From Cryptomeria japonica (Eukaryota; Streptophyta; Pinopsida; Cupressales; Cupressaceae), in assembly GCF_030272615.1 (NCBI RefSeq), contig NC_081410.1, positions 124,557,140 to 124,621,139 on the forward strand: DNA of 64,000 bases, given 5' to 3'. Shown piece after piece: positions 36,325 to 45,692 of the stretch; the stretch's first letter is position 1, and the number at the start of each line of letters is the position of its first letter. The notes beneath the pieces are model-generated. The model worked only from the letters and a program-made list of their open reading frames with translations. It had not been told where the DNA came from and made no database searches. Position numbers and translations under genes: made by a program.

Positions 36325-36339
36325 ATCTACTTGTGAATT
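36325..36339 (+). repeat. 3' target-site duplication of LINE1
   Basis: An exact copy of 28,359-28,373. Element D's 5' LTR resumes directly after it. Confidence 0.95.
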
Positions 36340-37350
36340 TAAAGATTAATTAATTTATAATTTACTATAGTTTCCTCATTTGACTTATTAATTGATTATC
36401 TAAATTGGAAGGATTAATTAAATAGAAAATTATAAACATTCAATTAAGTATTTTCTTTACTCATGTAAGAATCTATTAAAGTACAACTATTACTTATTTG
36501 TTTTAAAATAAGTTTTACAGAAAATAATTAATATTTAATTATTCTATTTTTCTAACTACATGTGTGGGGGTTACTAAAATAAAGTAATTATTAATTTTTT
36601 TTTAATTTGGGATTCTTTGCATGCAATTTATTGTGGGGGTTACAATTGGTAAAGGGGGAATTTATGAGGATGGAATGGCCTTTTGGAAAGGCCCATGAAG
36701 TCTTCTCTAGATATTTTTTCCTGGTTATGGGTCTTTGTTAGAAGAATTTGGGGAAAAATCTTTGGCTTTGGGGGAAAACAATCTAGATTTGGAAGAAAGA
36801 AGATGGAGAAAAGTGGAATGTTGGCTTGGGTTTTCGTTGGATGGTTGAAGCTTTCTGGAACTTGCGCATTGTGCATCACCCATGGATTTCGTTGGTCGCT
36901 TCTACTTCATCTTCATGTAATTTTCTAATAGAGAAAAGAGGTTGGGTTTTTCAGATTTCATTTCCTTCTTGTAAGTAAATGTTTTTCCTATTCGTTTGAA
37001 AAAAAATCAATTTGGTTTTGATTATGAAAAAAAAATAAAAATGTAAAAGATCCATCTGATTGTTTCGGGGTGTGTTTTGGGATTTTATAGATTTTTGTAT
37101 TTAAAATTCGGGTCTAAATTGATGTGATGGATTTCTCCAGAATTTTTGTATTATAAATTTTAAATGGTTTTAGATTGAGAAATAAATTGGGGGTAGATCA
37201 AAATTTAAGGTGGAATTTGTGCTTTTGAAACCTGGGGTTTGTCTAATTTCATTTTTTTTTAAAATTAGTGTATTGGGCATTATGATTTCATTTGGTTCAT
37301 TCATGGGAATTTTCCAGTGATTTCAATATTTTTTTATATAACTAGCTTTA

Positions 37351-37353
<3 letters not shown>

Positions 37354-37407
<54 letters not shown>
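37354..37407. repeat. (AT)n microsatellite
   Basis: About 27 AT units in the 5' LTR of D. The homologous place in the 3' LTR holds CA/CATATA repeats (42,773-42,864) instead. Confidence 0.95.
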
Positions 37408-37410
<3 letters not shown>

Positions 37411-37500
37411 ACCTTGTTATCATCCTTGGGCATCGTATCTTTTTTATTTATGAGTCTCTGCTATGCGTATTTCTTTTTGTTAAGAAATGCATTTTCTTTA

Positions 37501-37615
37501 GGGGCTCCGTGGGTGAGCCCACCCATGGCATGGGTGGCTCAGCCCATAGCCGTGGGATCATCCACAACTGTGGGGGCTCACCCACAACCGTGAGTGAATC
37601 CCATGGTCCCCCCCC
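37501..37615. other. GC-rich hairpin region of LTR D
   Basis: Successive inverted repeats with a spacing near 20 nt include GAGCCCACCCATG/CATGGGTGGCTC with one bulge, CCCAT..(A)TGGG, GTGG/CCAC, CCACA/TGTGG and CTCAC/GTGAG. The copy in the 3' LTR is not available because that LTR is truncated upstream. Confidence 0.5.
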
Positions 37616-38359
37616 TCTACACATTGTTGTGCATTGATTCTTGTGGCCACTATTTTGAAATTTTGCAGTTACTATTTACGTATTTATACTTACAACTGTA
37701 TATGCTTTAATGCTATGGTATGTATTTATGTTTGTTTTAAAAAAAAAAAATATAAATATACATATATTTTAGCCTTGAACTATAAATTCCTTCTTTAGAG
37801 TAATTGATCAAATCATGAATGTAGAATGGCGTAATGTAATATATTATCATAGATGATTGCATAAGGAAATGTTAGCTTAATTGTTCAAATGAGTAGGAAT
37901 AAAATGTGTCATTTGTTTCAATTTGGGTTTTGGATAATCTTGCTTCATGTTTGAGGAGGCTCATGAGAAGATTGAAGACTAATATTATTGTTCCAGATTC
38001 ATATATTCATCCCATCATGGGACTCTTGGAGATTATATCTTGTGGATCCATTGTAATGTATTTGATGTTCACATGTAAATTCTCAAGAAATGTAATATGT
38101 ATCATGCACTTATGTTATTGATCGATATTGTAATATGTATAGCAGTTCTCTGATGGGGTATTTGGATGGTGATCAACCTTGAGTTACATTGTTATGGGGC
38201 CTTGGGGATATTTGCTAATTGTTAATTGTGTATCACTATTTATCTTGATGAATGTATCTCTCTTGCATGTGTAATGTCATCTTTATAAAAAAAAATTCTT
38301 TTATTTTTCATTGTTTTTGTTGTTTAAGTCCTCTTGGCCTCATAATAGGGCATGACACT

Positions 38360-38371
38360 TGGTATTAGAGC
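38360..38371 (+). other. Primer-binding site of element D (initiator tRNA-Met type)
   Basis: TGGTATTAGAGC starts two bases after the LTR end. It differs by one transition from TGGTATCAGAGC, the complement of the plant initiator tRNA-Met 3' end, and fixes the direction of the element. Confidence 0.85.
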
Positions 38372-38493
38372 CCATGTTCAAACACTGGGTTCTCTGGGTT
38401 TTCTTGGGTTCGTTCATTGTTTCTTTGTTTGTTGCATGTGCACGATATTTGTCATTAGCCTATCTCATTCATGTCATTGTGTTGTCGAGTAGG

Positions 38494-39620
38494 ATGTCGA
38501 GAGTTTGAGGTAGAGGCCATGGTAGAGGAAAAGGTAGGGGATGTGGAAGAGGGGTAGTAGCTGATAGTACCCCCTCTTAGAGTTTCCACGGGGATTCTAG
38601 TAATTAAGAATGTGAATAGTCAACATTGGCAAGGAATAAGTTGCAAGTATTTCTTGAGCATTTCCTCGACTGTTTGGGTTCCCGCCAGGAGAATGGGGCT
38701 CCGGAAAGGTTGTCGGTGAGGCCTCTTAATGATATGTAAGAATGGGAGGCTACATTCATGAGAGATTTGATGAGAACACAACCTCATAAATTCCTTGACA
38801 CCGAAACTAGTCTAGAAGAAGAAAATTAGTTGATTGAATTGTATTGATGTTTCGCTATGCATCCCTTTAGTACCAATACTAGGGCAAGATGTGCAATTAT
38901 GCACTTGAGGGGTTTTGCATCTACTTAGTGGTAATTAGAAGAACAAAAGTTACATTTGGATATTAGTACCATCTCTTGGGAGTTTTTTGTAGAAGGGTTT
39001 CCGACACGCTTTCTATTAGAACACTGGAGGCAACGTAGATCAAATGAATTCCATGAATTGCATTAGTTAAGAATGACAGTATTTAGCAATATGAGTGTCA
39101 TTTCTATGATCTCAAGAGATGTGTGGGTATTGGAAATGACAAAACCATGTTAGTACAATATTATGTCAGAGGTCTCAATGATTAGATGAGTGGAGATGTG
39201 TGGGTTTTAGAACCTAAGACCATGAAGGTTGCAGTTGAGAAAGCCTGTCTAATAGAAGAGAAACTGGCAAGGGATCTTGGAGGCTACATTGGAGTGCAGG
39301 ATGTTAGTACACCTATTGGTGGTTAGGGCTCTAGCGGGGGATTTTTCCATAGACAACAATAGCATCAGTAGGGTGAGGGTTCCTAGTCTGGAATGAATAG
39401 GAATTGGGAGAGGAACAAGCATGATCACAATGACCAACTTTCACACAATACTCAATCAGTAGTTACTTGGGGTGGTCATCAGCAGTCTAGTGCACCCTTT
39501 AGTGGTGGTGGTTCTATTTGTGGTATAGGATGTTTTTCATGTGGTTAGCAGGGTCACATTGCTAGGTATTTCCCTCAGAAGGGTAGTCAGGGATCCATTC
39601 ATGGGCTAGCTATTTCAAAG
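38494..39620 (+). pseudogene. Gag remnant of element D (Ty3/gypsy type)
   Basis: From ATG 38,494 the sequence codes for a Gly/Arg-rich start (RGRGHGRGKGRGCGRG). A retrotransposon gag core follows (PERLSVRPLNDM, EWEATFMRDL, ARCAIMHLRGFAST.W, EQKLHLDISTISWEFF at about 38,700-39,000). A degenerate zinc knuckle at 39,531-39,572 reads C-F-S-C-G-stop-Q-G-H-I-A-R-Y-F: a TAG replaces one residue and the last Cys has become Phe. Gag would form the virus-like particle and package the RNA. Many stops and frame changes make it non-functional. No protease, reverse transcriptase or integrase follows before the 3' LTR, so the element is an internal-deletion derivative or a non-autonomous form. Confidence 0.7.
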
Positions 39621-39910
39621 CGTCCCGTCGAATATGTAGGCATGAGCTATAAGATTCATGCAGCGGTTGATAACCACCAAGAGGAGCTTTAGGATATGGT
39701 GATAGACATCAGTACATGGTCAGTCAACAGGTCCTAAAGGATGTGGACTCTCGAGAGCATGGGCTTCGGGGTCACAAAGGTAGAGGTTTTGAGCAAATCA
39801 AGGTTCAGTAGGAACCTTTTATTTGAGTCTCCCACTTCTAGGGAGAAGGTTCCCATAGGTGTAATTTCTACCCTTTCCTCTTCGTATGCTTCCAGGAGTA
39901 AGCCTGATCC

Positions 39911-39923
39911 TAGGGGATGAGGA
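39911..39923 (+). other. Polypurine tract of element D
   Basis: The purine-rich AGGGGATGAGGA lies immediately before the 3' LTR start TGCAATGC at 39,924. This is the normal place for the plus-strand primer. Confidence 0.6.
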
Positions 39924-42772
39924 TGCAATGCATCTCTCTCTAGGCTTGTAAAACCTTGTTGTTTGAGTCCTGTGTGGTTTCGACCTTTTTGGTGTTGGTC
40001 GATTTTGGTATTGGTTTTGATGTTCGACTATGCCTATTGGATTCCTATGTGATATTCATACTTTGTGGCTTTTATTTCATTTCTATAGTGATGTAATTCA
40101 TGATGTTGTTATATGATTGTGAATGATGATTTCTTTGTCGTTGTTTATGATGGATTAATGTGCTGTTAATAATGATTTTCTTATTAGATGATTACTCATG
40201 CTCGATAGTTAGTTAATTGTGATGGATAACTTATGAGTTCTTTGTGTTTATCGATGCATATTAATGCACACAAGTAAAAGAACAATGTTGTGTCACACTT
40301 TTATAAAGTCACCAACCAACCAAACTAAAACTATTTAAATTTGACCCCAAAAGCGTGATATTTGTAAATTGAATTTTGAAATGATGTAAATTGACCAAAT
40401 ATAGAAATATTAATGAAATTTATGTTTTTTTATTTTTAAAATTTTATTTTTTTATAATTTCAAAGACAGATTTTTCATTGCTGAAAATGTAAATGGACTT
40501 ATTTTTTTCTGATTTTTTTTTCAAGTAGAGAACATATATAGGTAGTGTTAAATAAATTTTGTCTTAAATTTTGATGTATATTTTTCTTGTTATGATATTT
40601 TGAAGTCCAACATAGCTAGATTTGACAGTTTTTGGTCGGCGCCACCTCTTGACTAGTGAATTTATCATCAACTAAAAACAAAAAATACCCTTTTCAAGAA
40701 GATTCTCTCATGTAGTGAAAAATTATTTTTTTAATTTTTTTAATTTTATTCAATATTTCTTTTTTAGTTTCGAATCAACCTCTTTTTTTACCTTAAAAAG
40801 CTACTCGCAATGTTTAATTAATAAAAAAATTTAAAATTATCAAAATAGTAAAAAAATTATATGATCGGATTTGTGACTTCGAGATCTACAAAAGGGTATT
40901 TTTTGTTTTTTGAAAAAATAAATTTAAATTGATGAAAAATTAGCCAGAAGTTGAATCTAGCAAAAATGCACAAAAAGTGGCCTTTTTGGTGCCACATGGC
41001 AGGCCATATAGATTGTTTGGCCAAACTGAGTTCGACCAAACTACCCTTAGTTTCAACTTTTCAAAAAAATTTGATTTTTTTTTATGGTGGCTTTTCAACT
41101 AAGGAATTTGGTCTAATTGAGGTCGGTCGAGCTTGTAGTGCCATGGAGGCACCACATGGCACCACATAGCCGCAGAGTAGTCCGGCCAAACTGAGTTTGG
41201 CTGAACTCAATTCGGTTGGAATACCCTTCCATTGGCCCAAAGTGTGACACAACTCCATGCTTTTTCCCACACTGCTTCTATGCTTGATGTACTTGGGTGA
41301 AAGGGAAAAGCATTGCATTACTCTTCATAGGCAAGCTACATCGCTTCCATTCCCTATTCACGGTATGATACTATGTGGTTTATATGTACATGTTCGACAA
41401 TTTGTTTATGTAGCTATAGGTATCGAGAATTGACTTTACCTGAATCTTTAGATCCGAGCATGCTCTACAACCCAATGGTAAAGTGGAAAAGGGAGATATC
41501 AATCAAACCCCATCGTACCACCGTTCTTATGGAACAAGTCCCCTGTCAGGTATCCTTGTATAGTGTTTGTCCTTTCATGTCAGTCATAAGCCCAGTTGGT
41601 CCTCTGTGTTTTGATTTGTTGTATTTTATTGCTTATGTGTGTAGTATAATAATTATCTAGTATTTTGTAAAATAAATTAGTATTACATTTTAATGTTATT
41701 TGTATATTATTATTTGATTAAATAATAAGTTGAAAATTATGGAAATTAAAGATTTAAATTATTTAAATTAATTTGAAAACAATATTATTAAGAGAATTAA
41801 TAATAACATCTACTTGTGTATTTAAAGATTAATTAATTAATATTTCACTATTGTTGCCTCATTTGACTTATTAATTGATTATCTAAATTGGAAGGATAAA
41901 TTAAATAGGAAGTTATAAACATTTAATTAAGTATTTTCTTTACTCATGTAGTAATCTATTAAAATACAACTATTACTTATTTGTTTTAAAATAAATTTTA
42001 AAGAAAATAATTAATATTTAATTATTCAATTTTTCTGACTGTATGTGTGGGGTTACTAAAATAAAGTAATTATTGGAATTTATTTAATTGGGGTTCTTTT
42101 CATGCAATTTATTGTGGGCGTTACAATTGGTAAAGGGGGAATTTATTAGGATGGACTGGCCTTTTGGAAAGGCTTGTGAAGTCTTCTCTGGATATTGGTT
42201 CTTCATTATGGGTCTTTGGTAGAAGGATTTGGGGAAAAGTGGAATGTTGTCTTGGGTTTTTGTTGGATGGTTGAAGTTTTCTAGAACTTGTATATTGCAC
42301 ATCACCTGTGGATTTCCTTGGGAGTTTCTACTTCATCTTCATGTAATTTTCTAATAGCGAAAAGAGGTAGGGATTTCAAATTTCCTTTCCTTCTTGTAAG
42401 TAAATGTCTTTTCTATTCGTTTGAAAAAAAATCAATCTGGTTTCGATTATGAAAAAAACTAAAAAATCTAAAAGATCTATCTGATTGTTTGGGGGTGTGT
42501 TTTGGGTTGTTATAGAGTTTTGTATTTAAAATTTGGATCTAAAATTGATATGATAGATTTCTCCTAAATATGTGTATTGTAAATTTTAAAAGGTTTTAGA
42601 TTAGGAATGAAATTGGGGGTAGATCAATATTTAAGGTGGAATTTGTGCTTTTGAAACCTAGGGTTTGTCTGATTTTAATTTTTAAAGAAACAAATTAGTG
42701 TATTGGGCATAATGATTTCCTTTGGTTCATTCCTATGAATTTTCCAATGATTTTAGTTTTATTTTATATAAC
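39924..42772 (+). mobile_element. 3' LTR of element D, truncated and carrying a TIR element
   Basis: Homologous to the 5' LTR from its first base. It is interrupted at 40,272-41,268 by a ~1-kb TIR element and continues through the empty LINE1 target site (41,808-41,822) as far as the microsatellite at 42,773. The last ~950 bp of the LTR (equivalent of 37,408-38,357) are absent, including the GGGCATGACA end. The right-hand target duplication of D is therefore lost. Confidence 0.75.
40272..41268. mobile_element. Non-autonomous TIR DNA transposon, copy 1 (997 bp)
   Basis: The ends form an imperfect ~30-bp inverted repeat: AAGTAAAAGAACAATGTTGT... at the left, against the complement of ...ACAACTCCATGCTTTTTCCC at the right, both containing GTTGTGTCACACTTT. 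The element is absent from the 5' LTR of D at the equivalent place (near 27,812), giving an empty site. Flanks read ACAC on both sides, so the target duplication is 3-4 bp. No transposase is encoded. Copy 2 at 61,694-62,662 shares the termini and, in inverted orientation, internal sequence (ATTTTGAAATGATGTAAA). Confidence 0.85.
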
Positions 42773-42804
<32 letters not shown>

Positions 42805-42821
42805 TACACATACACATACAC

Positions 42822-42860
<39 letters not shown>

Positions 42861-42864
42861 TATC
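42773..42864. repeat. (CA)n / (CATATA)n compound microsatellite
   Basis: CA units pass into CACATA and CATATA units. The tract replaces the (AT)n tract at the homologous point of the 5' LTR and marks the place where homology between the LTRs of D stops. Confidence 0.9.
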
Positions 42865-43330
42865 TACATTGTGATTCTTTATGGAACAAATGAAAAAGGT
42901 AGATTCAAAGTCGCAAGGACTTGTAAAGAAGTTAGAAAATGTGACATCTACAAAGTATTTCAGAGATGATTTTCATGATCTTGACTTGAGGAATGGTCTA
43001 GGTAGATTTTGTTAAAGCTACATCATTTGTAAATTCTTTTCGGATACTAGCTTTAATAGGTGTAATGAGAATTCGTCAGATTTCAATTTTATTGGTGGTG
43101 ATTTGTGGTTAGTTACAAAAGGTGGATATTTGATTGCATGCAAAGGAGTAACTTTCCAAGTTGGAGTTGGAGTGATTTTCCTTGAATATCAAGTTGTTTG
43201 TGATTGTAGGATGACACAATTCTCACTTTGACTAAATTGATGACCTACTCATTCTTTCAACGAGTGTTTCCACTTATCTTTTTGAAAAAGTGACATATCA
43301 CTTATTGTAACTAAGGTTATAATTTGGGCT
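42865..43330. other. Unassigned DNA right of the D truncation
   Basis: Non-repetitive within the window. It may be the beginning of the LTR of element F, but no TG start is evident. Confidence 0.35.
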
Positions 43331-43339
43331 TTATTTTTG

Positions 43340-43478
43340 TTAAAGTTAGGTTAATCCTAACTTGTCTTAAAAAGGGTAGTTATTGTAAGTAGTTAACTTA
43401 GGAAGCTATTCTAAGTAGTTACACAAAGGGGTTAGATTAAGTGGTTACAAGGTAGTTATTCTTTCAAGCCTATAAATA
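43340..43478 (+). promoter_or_regulatory. Promoter-like region with GTAGTTA repeats and TATA box
   Basis: Variants of GTAGTTA (GTAGTTATTG, GTAGTTAAC, GTAGTTACAC, GTGGTTACAAG, GTAGTTATTC) recur every ~15-30 bp upstream of a good plant TATA box, CTATAAATACAAGG (TATAAATA at 43,471-43,478). The region lies ~700 bp upstream of the primer-binding-like site of element F, so it is probably the U3 promoter of an LTR. Confidence 0.5.
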
Positions 43479-44175
43479 CAAGGCTTTAGCATTGTAAACA
43501 AGAGACTTTTTATGGAGGGGAAACTCTATAGAATTTTGTAGAGAAACATTAAAGAACTTTTGGTTTTCACATTTGGTACTCAAATCTTTTGGACTTGTAT
43601 ATTTTCAAAAGAATAACAAAGAATGCATTTGATTTGTATGTATTGGATGTGTTTGTGTGTTATGATTATCTCTTTCTTGCATGTTAAATTGATAATCCTT
43701 TTGTGTATTGGTGGAATTAATTGATTCTCTATTCCAAAATTTATGTAATTGATGAATCACATCATTTCTTGGTATCTTGAATTGTATGTGTTAGTACAAC
43801 TTATTTCTTCGTATGTTGAGGTTTTTTGTCATTTCTTTCATCATCCTTGCATATCTAGAACTTGTTTTGTGCTTAAACCCTGTTTGTATCTGTCATCATT
43901 TGTGAAATCCTATTTGGTGTTTGTATGTCTGCCATTGGGGTTTCTATTATTCACCTTTCTTTATTTTTGTCTCCTTTTGTACTTTCAAGTAAAAAGTACA
44001 CAAAAATCCCAAATACCCCCATCATATGAGGGAGCTACCCCTCTCAAACGCAGAGGAAGATTGTAGTTTGGTTGCAATCACTCCAAATGTTGGAACATTT
44101 GTCATTGCTCTTTGGGCAAACAGGGCTAGTTTCAGATAAACAACCGCAGTGACAAATCTGTTTACCAAAAGATTT

Positions 44176-44196
44176 TTGGCGACTCTGCTGGGGACC
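44176..44196 (+). other. Primer-binding-like site of element F
   Basis: TTGGCGACTCTGCTGGGGAC resembles the (T)GGCG..(C)GCTGGGGA motif that follows the 5' LTR in many large plant Ty3/gypsy elements of the Tat/Ogre type. Part of it (TTGGCGACTCTG) is repeated near 44,253. The LTR end before it and the tRNA identity are not certain. Confidence 0.5.
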
Positions 44197-44289
44197 AAAA
44201 TACTAGTGTGTCTTGTTCCTCAAAAAATTTAAGGTACATTTTTCAGAATGAAGGTTGGCGACTCTGTTTGAAAGATCAAATCCGGAAGA

Positions 44290-45692
44290 ATGGTCTAGTA
44301 CAAAGGAAAGTTCGAAAGTGGCATTGAAAGTGATTATGACAATTATATATATCAAAAGAAGCAAGTTCCTAATGAGCCCATACAAGTTGAGTTCTTGAAG
44401 AGATTTTATGGTGGCATTCAGTTTATTCCTAATAAGATTCATCCTACCTTACGTCAAGTGTTGCAAAGCATTGAAGAAAAGTATGGAAAAGATATCGGTT
44501 TTCTTTCTTATGATCATTTACCCAAATAAACAACAATCAAGAGAGATGAAGATAAAGGTGATCTTTTTCTTGTACCAGTTGCTCAACATAATCAAAGTCT
44601 TGATGATCCTGAACAAGTCAACTTCTTGAAAAATTTCTATGGTAGAAGGCAACTTGATCCTAATAAGGCTCATCCTTCTCTACTCTAGTCTTTGCAAGTA
44701 ATTGAAGAGAAAGAAGGAAGGGTAAAATTGTTTCTTGCTCATGATCATTCACTTGAACTAGAGGTAAACAACAATAATGATTAAGAAAAAGATCCTCCTG
44801 TTTCACTTGCTGCTCAAAGAAATCAAGATCTTAATGATGTTGAACCATTTCAAATTTCGAAAATCTTTTATGGTAATAGGCAACTCAATCCTAACAAAGT
44901 GCATCCTTCCTTGCTTTAAAAATTGCAAATGATTGAACAAAAAGAGGAGGGAGAAAATTATTTTCTTGAAGATGTGCACATTCCTGATTAGAAGTCTTGT
45001 GATCCAAGTTTTGAAAAAGATCCATCACATTATGCATGTGTTGAGGAATATGAAGCCATATTAGTTCACAAGGATACATGTCAAAAGAAAAATCAAAAGA
45101 AAGTGTATTCCGTGAGCATTATGAAGATTACCATAACAAGGAAGAAGTCCTTCATGAACGTAAAAACAATGAGCTTGAAGAAGTAAATGATTTCAAGACT
45201 TCCATGCAGCCCAAGTTTCAATAAAATGATGAAGAGGAGAGGAATAAAGATGAACCTCATATAGTCTTTATTCCAAAATGGTGTCTCAATGCTTCAGATG
45301 ATGACTTCCTTTGTGGAGAAGACATTCCTATTATTCCATCACCAATCAATGAAGATGACAATAGCATTGATGATGTCAAAGTTTCAGTAACTTCTGAGCA
45401 AGCTTTCATTACCATGTCCAATGGAGAGGCAACTACAAGTGAAAATTTACATATATCTTCTTTTCCTTCAAAATTGGAGACCTTTACTTTTGAAGATATT
45501 GGTAAACTTTCAGATCAGCCCCAAGTGAAAGAAGATGAATCACCAAGCATCCACTCTTTATCATACATGCAATCCAAGTACGAAACATTCAGATTTCATG
45601 AAGAATTTCATATAGAAGAATTACCGAGTCAATAGAATATAGAAGGATATATGGATATTGTTGAGAGAGTTGAAAGTGATGAGTTTTTGAGG
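44290..45692 (+). pseudogene. Gag-like or accessory frame of element F with three 77-residue repeats
   Basis: One frame runs from about 44,290 to 45,110, interrupted by TAA/TAG codons. It then shifts by two positions and continues to about 45,692 with a Glu/Asp-rich, Ser-containing sequence (including FIPKWCLNASDDDFLCGED). Three tandem units share the pattern FLKxFYGxRQLxPNKxHPSLL..LQxIEEKxG. Their equivalent codons lie at 44,392, 44,623 and 44,854, an exact 231-bp (77-codon) period. The position after a primer-binding-like site suggests a gag-region product of an LTR retrotransposon. I do not recognise the family, and no zinc knuckle or protease is seen. Confidence 0.5.

Larger units (their letters stand above)
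36340..38357 (+). mobile_element. 5' LTR of retrotransposon D, right part
   Basis: Collinear with 41,823-42,770 of the 3' LTR. It contains an (AT)n tract at 37,354-37,407, then a GC-rich hairpin region (37,501-37,615), and ends GGGCATGACA at 38,357. The start and end form the inverted repeat TGTAGTGCC / TGTCATGCCC. A frame at 36,683-36,928 and its overlapping minus-strand partner show no family resemblance. Confidence 0.8.

Noticed and set aside
42090-42305. 73-codon minus frame (and its relative at 36,640-36,879)
   Set aside because: The pair is simply the same LTR D sequence seen in both LTRs; no domain, and the frame differs in length between copies.
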